Shown: positions 8,194 to 16,627 of the stretch, piece after piece
Position numbering within the stretch: position 1 is the first letter of the stretch
How the letters are laid out: each line of letters opens with the position of its first letter
Source of the DNA: a virus
Length of the DNA: 43,131 nucleotides
Virus record (IMG/VR): IMGVR_UViG_3300031565_008220
Location: 1 to 43,131 of that record
Reading direction: 5' to 3' (one strand)
Notes under the pieces: model-generated
Databases searched by the model: none
The model's input: only the letters and a program-made list of their open reading frames with translations
What the model was told of the DNA's origin: nothing
Program-made: the position numbers and the translations under genes

Positions 8194-11100
8194 TAGTTCC
8201 CCCGATGATCCACACCCAAGACTGTCAAATACGAATTCAATAAACGAACTGATTCAGGTATTGGATCGACTATTTCAGTTTGAATTATATTCTTTGGATC
8301 GATCAGACCTTTTATATAATTATTTTTGGTTTCAAAACAGTCTGATTTTAATGTCAGCATTTCGTGTAGATTTTTCATTGCATCGTGACCGATGAAACAT
8401 GCCGTTTCCATTTCCCCACATCTCTGTCCACCTTTATTCCTTCTTCCACCAAGAGGCTGCATGGTTCGTTTTGCGTATGAGCCAATACCTCTAGCTGCCA
8501 TCTTATCATCAGCTATATGTGTCATTCTGAAAAAGTACATAAACCCAACAGCAATCTCTCCCGATACAACTTGTCCTGAAGGTGGGTCAAAGACTCTATA
8601 TTTAAATTGTGTCTCTGTATATTTTAGAGCTGATTTTAAATCCTCAACTTTAACGCTTTCAAACGGTGGTTGAATAACAGAAAATCCTTCGATGAAATCT
8701 TTATCTATCGTTTCTGGAAGCTGTTCTATAAATTGTTCAAGATACCATCCAGCTTCTGTTTTATCGATAATACGGATAAAATTGATAAAGTAGTTTCGAA
8801 TATCGTTCATTGGAACTTCTTCTTCCAACATCTTCAAAGCGTTATTTTTTAGATTATTGACAGCCATCCCCAAATGCAATTCAAATAACTGGCCTATATT
8901 CATTCTAGATATAATACCTAAAGGATTCAGGCAAATATCTATATGTCGACCATCATCCAATTGGGGCATTTTATTTTCTGGCATAATGGTTGATACAACA
9001 CCTTTATTACCATGACGGTTTCCAATTTTATCCCCAACTCTTATGGGTTTCATTTGGAGGCCGTGTAACTCTATTCGAATTCCATCAATCTTTTCTTTCT
9101 TAATTTTATATTTACCGATATCGTCAAACTGTAGATAATCCTTTACAAATTCACTGGAAACTTCCGGTGGTAATCTGTCCTCTACAATCTTTTTAAGCTT
9201 GTCCTGCTCAATTTTCTGTTTATCTAGAAACGATTCAAGCCACTCTCTAAATATTGGCATTTCCTCATTCCATTCATTTGCATATATATTTACATCAGTG
9301 ATTAGAACCCTGTTTGGAGTTTCCAAAATCGTTGGCTCATAAAAACCAGCAAACGGATCTTCAATTGTTAGTTTCTGCATTTTTGCATATATATCTCCAG
9401 GTTCTAACATTGTATTTGGAGTAGGTAATGGTTCGTATGCATTATGACGACCAAGGCGATCCATAAGAACTCGATCAGGTTTCAATGTGAAAGATAGATC
9501 AATAGAATGAACTGATGTTAATGAACCATCATTGAATAGCTTATCTGAAATAACAATCCCATCCTCATAATTATATCCGTAGTGAATCATGATTCCAGTT
9601 AGAAGATTTTTACCAAAAACGATATCCCCATCCTGGCAATAATTGCTTTCCGCTAGAATATCTCCAGCTTTAAACTTTTCACCCACTTTGAAATATACAG
9701 ACATTATATCGACGTTCTGAACATATATTCTTCTGTTGGAGATATCGAATATGTCTCCGCTCTCATCATCATATAATACAACCATATGTTTATCGTTGGC
9801 GTATAATACCTCACCGTTCTTTGGAGCTATCTTAATGAAATCTGAATATTTAGTATAAAGATGTTCGGAGCCAGATTGGATTAATGGCTTATCAAATTTC
9901 TTGAGCAAAATGGCCTGACGCATTTGAGCCGAAGCCATCTGTAATCTAGTTTGGTCGTCGTGTTCACAGAATGGGGTGAAAGCAACAGGTATAGAAATAG
10001 GCTGTTTTTCGCACACATCGTCCGTAAATCGCATGTTAGCATCCAATGGGACGTTAGGTATCAGATTTTGTAGAACACCGCAATTTTCCCTATCTGGCGT
10101 ATCAACAGGACACATCCTACCGAACATTGATGGATAGATATCTCGTAAGTGGCGAGGTATGTTTTCTCTTTTAAAACCACCTGGACCAAGCAAGCTTATT
10201 CTACTCAATTTTGTCAATTTATCAATTGGATTTATACTGAAGTCAAATTGTACAATGTCTGAAACATTGCTTGCTGTGATTAACTGCTTGGTGTTTGTAT
10301 TGAACTTTGGTTTTTTCGTTTCTCGATTACTCAAGCACATATCAAAAATTATTTTACACACATTGCTATAGATCACATATTCAAAACATCGAATCCTTTT
10401 ATTTTGCAATCGTGTGTCATCCACTTCACCCCTCTTTAAAGCCACCATAATATCTTCTAATACAGATCCTGTTTCTAAGAATTCTCTTGTAAAGATATCG
10501 ATTTTTGGGATAAGATCGAGAGAATAAATAATATCGTTTCCTTTTGGAATTGTATTATATTTCGTGTAACATCGTCCTAATTCTTGGATGAAATCGTCTT
10601 GTGTAAAACCAACTGATCCTTCAATATATGTTTTAAGATCAAATAATAATTTATCGTATACATTATCCCCTGGAACATTTTGTGTATTAATGGTTTCTAA
10701 ATCAGTTTTTATCATTTCAGGAAGATCTTCAATACTATAGAAGGCCAATATAATTAAAGCCAGTGAAACCTTCTTTCCCAAATAACCACAAATGACATGT
10801 GGACAGTCCTTGGTTGGATATACCAATATCGTCCCAACATTGGTTCGCATTTTTAACGTTTCCCCCCGCATTACGATGGGAACGTCGAATAGTTGGAATA
10901 GTGGAACTTTCTTTCTTCCATTAATATACAGGTAGTTATTATCTATAAGTTTTGGCACATAAAGTTTTAGTTCGATTACAGATGAGCCCTTCGAAAACTT
11001 CATTTGAAGAATGGAGTATAAAGTCTTCGAGAGCTCTCCTTTTATATTTCTAGAGCCTTTGATTTCAACTTTATCAATCGAAAACCCTATTTCTCTGACA

Positions 11101-11213
11101 GGCTGGACTATTTCCTGTATTACAGGTAACATTCTTCCATGATCTTTTTTTCTCAACGTAAAGATGTTGTTGTCTTCATCCTTAATCTTATAAGCTGGGT
11201 TTACTATTTTCAA
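8193..11213 (-). CDS. RNA polymerase beta subunit-like, set 1
   Basis: A 1006-residue homologue of bacterial RpoB (about 1340 residues), shortened mainly in the N-terminal lobe. Conserved blocks appear in order: YGYNYEDGIVIS (about 545), the active-site Lys region GDKIGNRHGNKGVVS (about 725), NPLGIISRMNIGQ (about 765), and the C-terminal clamp-binding segment GRRNKGGQRCGEME near residue 935. Initiation is at TTG (11213) with a strong GAGGAGG eight bases upstream; the next in-frame Met is 27 codons on, so TTG is preferred. It follows the set 1 beta-prime gene after 21 bases and precedes folE2, which overlaps its stop. The order beta-prime then beta is reversed from bacteria. Host-independent transcription of phage genes is the likely role. 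Confidence 0.92.
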   Translation of the reverse strand: MKIVNPAYKIKDEDNNIFTLRKKDHGRMLPVIQEIVQPVREIGFSIDKVEIKGSRNIKGELSKTLYSILQMKFSKGSSVIELKLYVPKLIDNNYLYINGRKKVPLFQLFDVPIVMRGETLKMRTNVGTILVYPTKDCPHVICGYLGKKVSLALIILAFYSIEDLPEMIKTDLETINTQNVPGDNVYDKLLFDLKTYIEGSVGFTQDDFIQELGRCYTKYNTIPKGNDIIYSLDLIPKIDIFTREFLETGSVLEDIMVALKRGEVDDTRLQNKRIRCFEYVIYSNVCKIIFDMCLSNRETKKPKFNTNTKQLITASNVSDIVQFDFSINPIDKLTKLSRISLLGPGGFKRENIPRHLRDIYPSMFGRMCPVDTPDRENCGVLQNLIPNVPLDANMRFTDDVCEKQPISIPVAFTPFCEHDDQTRLQMASAQMRQAILLKKFDKPLIQSGSEHLYTKYSDFIKIAPKNGEVLYANDKHMVVLYDDESGDIFDISNRRIYVQNVDIMSVYFKVGEKFKAGDILAESNYCQDGDIVFGKNLLTGIMIHYGYNYEDGIVISDKLFNDGSLTSVHSIDLSFTLKPDRVLMDRLGRHNAYEPLPTPNTMLEPGDIYAKMQKLTIEDPFAGFYEPTILETPNRVLITDVNIYANEWNEEMPIFREWLESFLDKQKIEQDKLKKIVEDRLPPEVSSEFVKDYLQFDDIGKYKIKKEKIDGIRIELHGLQMKPIRVGDKIGNRHGNKGVVSTIMPENKMPQLDDGRHIDICLNPLGIISRMNIGQLFELHLGMAVNNLKNNALKMLEEEVPMNDIRNYFINFIRIIDKTEAGWYLEQFIEQLPETIDKDFIEGFSVIQPPFESVKVEDLKSALKYTETQFKYRVFDPPSGQVVSGEIAVGFMYFFRMTHIADDKMAARGIGSYAKRTMQPLGGRRNKGGQRCGEMETACFIGHDAMKNLHEMLTLKSDCFETKNNYIKGLIDPKNIIQTEIVDPIPESVRLLNSYLTVLGVDHRGN

Positions 11214-11234
11214 ATTATTTCCTCCTCGATAAAA

Positions 11235-13898
11235 TTAAACTTTGACTCCTCTTAATATTTTATCCATAACTCCAGAATAATTTCCAGAATTAATAATTCC
11301 ATTCAATATACTCTTTCTAGGATTGGAGAAAGACATTGCCAACATCCAACTTTCTTGATCTGGAACAGATTGGATACTGTGGAATTTTGGTTGGTATTTA
11401 TTTCTTTCTGAGTGCAATCTCCACTTTTGCATTCCAACCCACATCAATTGAGCTACAACACATTCATAATGAACATGATAAACATTTCTATCATAGACTT
11501 CAAATAAATCATGCACCAAATCCGTGCATTCTCTATCTTTAAATTTATGTAACATTGCCGATACCGTTGCCAAATCACCAATAATATCTTCTTGTTTCAT
11601 ATCTTTCTTATCTGCACCGTCTTTAATTATAGCTGCGCCAGACGTATGAAATGTTCGTAAAACAAGCTGTGTTGATTTTTCACCAAGTGTTTGTGCTGCA
11701 ATGATACCAATATATGTGCTGTTCAGGGTTTTGTGGGAATCCCCATAACAGGTTTTACATACCCGTGGGTTACTGCAATATATTGGACTTCTTACTTTTA
11801 CAGTTTTACCTACAATTTCATTATAATTATCTCTTGTGATGACATGTAATCCATCATCATGTTTCATATAACGATTTACAAGACATGATGCTTTTTTAGC
11901 ACTTGTCACCTCAATTTCGAGTAAATCATTAGTTCCACAATCATCAATATCGTTTGAGAGTTGTAGGTTAGCACATGTAAATATTAATTTTCTTGATAAA
12001 TATCCAGAGGTTCCGGTGTTCAAGGCTGTATCTAACAATCCCTTACGACATCCATATGTGGAGTCGAAGAATTCCTCTTCTGTCAACCCATCAGTCAAAT
12101 TATTAACAATCGGTCTCTTATGAATCTCACCTTTAAAGTTTGATATATATCCACGAGACAAACATAACTGTCGTGCTTGATCCCAGGTACCACGAGCACC
12201 AGATTCGATTAGATATGCATAATTAAAATTATCTCTTAGAAATTGTATAACGTCTTCTGAACTAGATCTTCTCAGTGATTCATATATATCATCTGTCTCA
12301 TAAATATGACGTTTAACTTCATCGGCTTCTGGTATTAAAAAGTCGTCCAACGACAACGTACAACCGGAAAGTGTGGAATAATAAAATCCCATTTTCTTAA
12401 TATTATCAAGCAGTTCTACTAATTTGTCTGGATGTTTTTCTCGTACTATATCTAAGATATGTAGAAGTCTTTTTGAATTTATAGTACCTTTCACTTCTTC
12501 AAAGCCATCTGGTAAGATATCATTAAATGCTTTTACCCCATTGAATGTATCGGTATCGAATCTTCCAGCTGTCAGAAAATATACTCCAAGCACAATATCC
12601 TGGCTTGGTAGTGTTGTTAATTCCTCATTGGCAGGACTAATCAAATTTTTGGTTACGAACATTTTATCTTTAACTTCTTGTATGGCTTCTTCTGATAGTG
12701 GAATATACATAGCCATCTGATCACCATCAAAGTCTGCGTTAAACGGATGACAAATCAATGGGTGGATCTTTATAACTGAATCTTTAGAAACCTTTATGTT
12801 AAAACCTAACATACCCAAACGATGAAGTGAGGGTTGTCGGTTGAGTATACAAACTTTATCTTTTATGATTTCCTCACATACAGTCAATAAGCTTAAATGA
12901 TTATACTTAATACACTTATTGATGTAATTCAATGCAGTTGGGAGTTTCTTAAATCTACCTAATCCTATTATTCTCTTTGCTATCTGCAACTTGTAAATTT
13001 CCAATATCATTTTATATGGAAGAACACATTCATCTAAAGATAAGGATGGTTCAGGTACGATAACTGCTCGACCAGAGAAATCAATTCTTTTCCCAAGAAT
13101 ATTCCCTCTTATTAATCCTTCTTTTTTAGCAAGTTTTTCTAATATCTTTTCGTGTAATTCTTTTACGTCTTTTTGTAAGTTTCGGAAAAAGGTGTAGTAG
13201 ATGCTCTTATCCCGCATAACATCTAAATGTGCAGCTTGCATCACTTCCTTTTTTGTAAGAATTTGTATGTAATATCGATTGATTTTATCCATCAATTGTT
13301 TTGATCCACTTTGAGTTGATGGTCGTAAATCTGGTGGGAGAACAATGATTTCACGAATTAGAAAATTATCTATATTTTCAACTATCTTCCTCCAATTATC
13401 ATCTTGCAAATCTTCGTACATCATTTCACTGAAGTTTTTCACAAGAATGTAAATCGCTTCTGCCCTCTCATACTTCGTTGCTGTTCTGGGAATTTTTTCA
13501 TCATCATGAACAACAAACGTTTCATCACCTATTACATATAGGATACTCTTCTCATTTTTCATCAAATCGTCCAGAGGAGCTTTAATCTTCTTTCCTCCTA
13601 AAGATGCGATTAGATCATACATTAGTGGGTTAACTACTGGAATTGGCAGGACAATTTTTGCAAATCGTTTTCTCCGTTCATTACTGTTAACAATATCAAC
13701 TCCACAGGCTTCGCACTCACCACCAGATTTGGATATTCCATAATACGTTCCGCATTGACACGTATAGTTTTTAAGTGGCCCAAAAATCTGTTCTGAGAAG
13801 AGACCTTTAGCATGGAAAAATCTCTTTTTAAATACTTTAACTGAACTAATTGGTGCAAGTTCTTCACAAAATTTATTATAATTTAAAATGTTTGGCAT
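11235..13898 (-). CDS. RNA polymerase beta-prime subunit-like, set 1 (unsplit)
   Basis: An 887-residue, apparently complete compact RpoC homologue (E. coli 1407). The catalytic loop NADFDGDQMAM lies near residues 386-396. The N-terminal zinc ribbon has Cys47, Cys49, Cys62 and Cys65, the same C-x-C-x12-C-x2-C spacing as E. coli. The second zinc site is also present: DDCGTND and CSNPRVCKTCYGD. The bridge-helix region (SGARGTWDQARQL) and trigger-loop region (AAQTLGEKSTQ, then RTFHTSGAA) follow. The C-terminal end matches RpoC: VHYECVVAQLMWV and MAMSFSNPRKSILN then KILRGVKV. GGAGGT precedes the ATG. The gene is not split, unlike those of phiKZ/AR9-like phages. It directly follows the ubiquitin-like cassette. 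Confidence 0.95.
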   Translation of the reverse strand: MPNILNYNKFCEELAPISSVKVFKKRFFHAKGLFSEQIFGPLKNYTCQCGTYYGISKSGGECEACGVDIVNSNERRKRFAKIVLPIPVVNPLMYDLIASLGGKKIKAPLDDLMKNEKSILYVIGDETFVVHDDEKIPRTATKYERAEAIYILVKNFSEMMYEDLQDDNWRKIVENIDNFLIREIIVLPPDLRPSTQSGSKQLMDKINRYYIQILTKKEVMQAAHLDVMRDKSIYYTFFRNLQKDVKELHEKILEKLAKKEGLIRGNILGKRIDFSGRAVIVPEPSLSLDECVLPYKMILEIYKLQIAKRIIGLGRFKKLPTALNYINKCIKYNHLSLLTVCEEIIKDKVCILNRQPSLHRLGMLGFNIKVSKDSVIKIHPLICHPFNADFDGDQMAMYIPLSEEAIQEVKDKMFVTKNLISPANEELTTLPSQDIVLGVYFLTAGRFDTDTFNGVKAFNDILPDGFEEVKGTINSKRLLHILDIVREKHPDKLVELLDNIKKMGFYYSTLSGCTLSLDDFLIPEADEVKRHIYETDDIYESLRRSSSEDVIQFLRDNFNYAYLIESGARGTWDQARQLCLSRGYISNFKGEIHKRPIVNNLTDGLTEEEFFDSTYGCRKGLLDTALNTGTSGYLSRKLIFTCANLQLSNDIDDCGTNDLLEIEVTSAKKASCLVNRYMKHDDGLHVITRDNYNEIVGKTVKVRSPIYCSNPRVCKTCYGDSHKTLNSTYIGIIAAQTLGEKSTQLVLRTFHTSGAAIIKDGADKKDMKQEDIIGDLATVSAMLHKFKDRECTDLVHDLFEVYDRNVYHVHYECVVAQLMWVGMQKWRLHSERNKYQPKFHSIQSVPDQESWMLAMSFSNPRKSILNGIINSGNYSGVMDKILRGVKV

Positions 13899-13911
13899 TA
13901 ATTGACCTCCA

Positions 13912-14325
13912 TTATTTTTCTAATACACAACAAGAATCTGGAACGCTGAAACAATCATCCTGATTATACCTCAAAATACAACATATCAGTAGTGCTATAA
14001 GTCCTTTACTTATTGGCTTCCCCTCAAATTTTCCTAAACATAGACAGCTATTTCTAGGATCTTTATGTGGATGCCGTTGGTCATTTCCAAGATATAACAT
14101 TTCAAGAGTACCTTCAATGCTAGAAATTATTTGGAAATTAGTTATCAAATATTCATCATTCAATTTAACAGGATATAAATTTCCTTTTGAAAGTAAGAAT
14201 ATTGGTTTAAGCGAACATTTGAATTTATATTTTATTTTACGGGTAGATCTAACTACCCAAGATCGATCAAACTTTACCCACCCTTCTTCGGATATTATAT
14301 CAATGCCATCTAATTTATTTGGCAT
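13912..14325 (-). CDS. E2-like conjugating-enzyme candidate (137 aa)
   Basis: A small protein with the signature of an E2 core: a beta-meander (KIKYKFKCSL, PIFLLSKGNLYPV, DEYLITNFQI) followed by RHPHKDPRNSCLCLGKFEGK at residues 84-103 and a helix (GLIALLICCILRYNQ). Eukaryotic and bacterial E2 folds have HPN/HPH, a short gap, then the catalytic Cys in a CL(G) context; Cys94 or Cys96 would be the catalytic residue. The C-terminal tail is Cys-rich (DDCFSVPDSCCV). The start codon overlaps the stop of the second E1-like gene (TAATG), and the RNA polymerase beta-prime gene starts 13 bases after its stop. The assignment rests on the motif and on context; a structural model would settle it. Confidence 0.6.
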   Translation of the reverse strand: MPNKLDGIDIISEEGWVKFDRSWVVRSTRKIKYKFKCSLKPIFLLSKGNLYPVKLNDEYLITNFQIISSIEGTLEMLYLGNDQRHPHKDPRNSCLCLGKFEGKPISKGLIALLICCILRYNQDDCFSVPDSCCVLEK

Positions 14326-15137
14326 TACGCCCCACCATCCAAGGTTGGGTAACAGATTTCAATGAATCTATTTTTCTTATCGATAAAATATGTTCCATTA
14401 TCTCTTAAAACAACATCATTTAAAGCTGTTATAACTGCTGGGTATTGCATTAATGATGGTTCAAAAGTTAATATTCCCTTTTGATCATCCAGTTTACATA
14501 ATCTTGTTCGAACGAATCCTCTTGGGTCGCTTATATCTTTGATTTCATTGAAAATATGACTACTGATATCTCTTTGTAATAATGGTTTGGTTTTCTGTTT
14601 GATATGGAATTTCATTTCACTGTCAACAGATTTTGTAGATATGGGAAGATTGATTGATGATTTATCATCCTGTAATTCTTTTATTCTTTCTGATAACAAA
14701 ACTTTTGAAGCCAGATGTGCCGCTTTGGACACTTCTTGTTTACTTAATTCAATGAGGTAATTTCCAGGTTCATCAGTTGTCATAGATGGTTCTTCACAGT
14801 CCACTCTCAAATTTCTACCTACAATTAAAAATTTCACATCCGTTCTTATATTTCTATTAACAATATCTCTACAATCTATGAAATTGTTAACAGAGGGGAG
14901 GTCAATGTCTTCGAATCTCGCTTTTACTGGAACGAGATCGCATTTTGTAATTTTACTTTTCAGTGCATAAACTTTTGGTTTATTTATATCTAATTTATGG
15001 TAGATTGAGTTTCTTAAATTTTTCTCTTCTACACTATCTGGGTCTATCACGTACATGGTATCAACGTGGCTTTGAATTTGATTTGCAAGAAAGCCACCAA
15101 GAGAACCAACCCCAACAAGACCAATTGTGTTTCTCAT
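14325..15137 (-). CDS. E1-like ThiF-family protein, second copy
   Basis: A 270-residue adenylating-enzyme fold protein. The Rossmann nucleotide loop is GLVGVGSLGG at residues 6-15, followed by the strand-end acid YVIDPDSVEEKNLRNS (residues 29-44, with the ENxxR-like Asn/Arg pair) and NKPKVYALKSKI. FIDCRDIVNRNIR near 86-98 occupies the place of the catalytic Asp/Arg segment. The catalytic Cys is not obvious. It differs much from the other E1-like protein at 15862-16623. It ends PTLDGGA, a Gly-Gly pair one residue from the C-terminus, which may be chance. AAAGGAGAA precedes the ATG. It may act on the ubiquitin-like protein encoded just upstream, as a second activating enzyme or as a non-catalytic partner. 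Confidence 0.75.
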   Translation of the reverse strand: MRNTIGLVGVGSLGGFLANQIQSHVDTMYVIDPDSVEEKNLRNSIYHKLDINKPKVYALKSKITKCDLVPVKARFEDIDLPSVNNFIDCRDIVNRNIRTDVKFLIVGRNLRVDCEEPSMTTDEPGNYLIELSKQEVSKAAHLASKVLLSERIKELQDDKSSINLPISTKSVDSEMKFHIKQKTKPLLQRDISSHIFNEIKDISDPRGFVRTRLCKLDDQKGILTFEPSLMQYPAVITALNDVVLRDNGTYFIDKKNRFIEICYPTLDGGA

Positions 15138-15173
15138 TTACATGAATTCTCCTTTCTTTAGAGGTGAGTTGAT

Positions 15174-15195
15174 GTGGGGGACGTGAATCCCCCAC
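15174..15195 (-). other. Intergenic hairpin (GTGGGGG stem)
   Basis: A perfect 7-bp stem, GTGGGGG/CCCCCAC, with an eight-base loop stands in the 83-bp gap between the ubiquitin-like gene and the second E1-like gene. No U-run follows on the minus strand, so it is not a standard intrinsic terminator. It may stabilise the abundant upstream mRNA or attenuate downstream expression. It shares its stem with hairpins at 4788-4825, 17957-17977 and 31235-31277. Confidence 0.7.
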
Positions 15196-15220
15196 GGTAA
15201 TTGACAACACTCGCTAATCT

Positions 15221-15856
15221 TTAGCCTTTATCATAAGCCTCGTTAACGAATTCGATTACATCATTTTCCTTGATGATATAATCATTGGTAACCTCATCAC
15301 CATTGACAAGAACGATACGAGCGTAAGGATTAACGTTGAGAACCTGCCCCAACATTTTTTCCACTTCGTAAATGCTCTTACCAACAACAGGATAGTTATT
15401 GGTCATGCTACCGGCAGAGACGGTAACGGTGACGTTCGAAACGTTGGGACCGTTCGATATAATACCACTAAACAGCATATGAGTGATCTCTGTGTCAATC
15501 AACTTGCTTTTGGTACCAGTTGGATTTCCCATACCATCAGCCATTCCATTTGCATCAGGCTCAGGAGTAACTTCGGTCCAGTCATCATCGGCAGTCTCAG
15601 TCTCGATGAAATCATCGGGATCCAGATCATTGAAATCACTGAAATCACTGAAATCATCAACAGAATCAGAGGCATCTTCGAAAGAAGCCTGTCCGGTTGA
15701 CATGAAATAATTCCACAGAGCCTGAATCAGAAAAGGCTTTTGTTTTTTACTCATACCGATAAATTCGGGATTTTCTCTTCCCAGTTCGACAACCATACGA
15801 CGAAGATTATCCACGCTTGTTTCATTAATTTGGGTCCAGGTGTATTTTGTTTCCAT
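15221..15856 (-). CDS. Ubiquitin-like (ThiS/MoaD beta-grasp) protein with N-terminal extension
   Basis: A 211-residue protein in three parts. Residues 10-52 form a helix-loop-helix segment (NLRRMVVELGREN, KKQKPFLIQALWNYF) reminiscent of SAP/HeH-type modules. Residues 58-100 are a highly acidic linker with DDFSDFSDFNDLDPDDF. Residues 140-211 form a beta-grasp domain: VTVTVSAGS, the helix SIYEVEKMLGQVL, then ARIVLVNGDEV and KENDVIEFVNEAYDKG, matching the ThiS/MoaD order. The C-terminus is an exposed Gly after Lys (DKG), so no proteolytic maturation is needed. Codon choice differs from neighbours (more ATC, CGT, AAC, GAG), as expected of a strongly expressed gene. GAAGGAGAA precedes the ATG. It lies between two E1-like genes. 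Confidence 0.8.
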   Translation of the reverse strand: METKYTWTQINETSVDNLRRMVVELGRENPEFIGMSKKQKPFLIQALWNYFMSTGQASFEDASDSVDDFSDFSDFNDLDPDDFIETETADDDWTEVTPEPDANGMADGMGNPTGTKSKLIDTEITHMLFSGIISNGPNVSNVTVTVSAGSMTNNYPVVGKSIYEVEKMLGQVLNVNPYARIVLVNGDEVTNDYIIKENDVIEFVNEAYDKG

Positions 15857-15861
15857 AGTAA

Positions 15862-16623
15862 TTATTCTCCTTCAGTTTTGTTTTTTGGTTTTCTTAGGTA
15901 CGACTCACACTTAAGTGTTTCGATATTGAAATAGGCTTCGCCTACCGGATTATTATAATCGATTTTTCCTACCAACAAATTGTAGTACGCACATCCCATT
16001 AATACCGCTACCATAGCGTTGGTGAACAACAGCTGTGGCAATGACTCCTGCAACTCCTCACATGACTTCTCATACGGAGCTTTATCTTGGGGATCTCCAA
16101 TCTCGGGGTGATAACGACACAGATCAGCAGTTACTGATACACCTCCCTTTTGCTGAAATATTTGCACGTTTCCAACCGTGATATCATTCCCTCCTGAAAT
16201 CAATATAATATTATCTAATGTTTCGCAATGTTTTGATACTATAGATCTTGACTTATGATTATCCACACATAGAAATATCGTGTCCTCATCCAAGATCAAA
16301 TCTTTGATATTGTCTTCTGTTACATATTCATCTATATAATTCAAAACAAATTTGTCCAATACATATCCAGATGGAACGTATCTATTATATTCATCTTGAA
16401 GTTCCAGGGATTTAATTCTAGCCTTATTTCCAAGATTCTGAAAATTTTGTCTTGGACGATTTAAAGAATCGTATGAATCACCATCAATACAGGTTATGGT
16501 AATTTTTTTATTTTGGAGCATTGTGAATCTAGCATATTTAGCGATGATAGGCAATAGCCAAGATCCGATTCCTCCAAGCCCAATAATTTTAATGTTTATT
16601 TCATTCGTTTCAATTTTTATCAT
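15862..16623 (-). CDS. E1-like ThiF-family activating enzyme
   Basis: A 253-residue protein that should adenylate the C-terminal Gly of the ubiquitin-like protein encoded five bases downstream. It has the nucleotide loop IIGLGGIGSW (residues 13-22), the acid IDGDSYD with the NRPRQNF arginine segment (residues 46-61), and LCVDNHKSR at 118-126, the conserved Asp/Arg region of E1-like enzymes. EKSCEELQESLPQLLFTNAM follows, with Cys188 as the probable thioester or persulfide Cys. The SC...LPQ..F.N pattern recalls the ThiF protein of the PRTRC gene set as I remember it. The gene starts a few bases after the JAB stop and has only a weak ribosome-binding site, so coupling to the upstream gene is likely. 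Confidence 0.87.
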   Translation of the reverse strand: MIKIETNEINIKIIGLGGIGSWLLPIIAKYARFTMLQNKKITITCIDGDSYDSLNRPRQNFQNLGNKARIKSLELQDEYNRYVPSGYVLDKFVLNYIDEYVTEDNIKDLILDEDTIFLCVDNHKSRSIVSKHCETLDNIILISGGNDITVGNVQIFQQKGGVSVTADLCRYHPEIGDPQDKAPYEKSCEELQESLPQLLFTNAMVAVLMGCAYYNLLVGKIDYNNPVGEAYFNIETLKCESYLRKPKNKTEGE

Positions 16624-16627
16624 ATGA

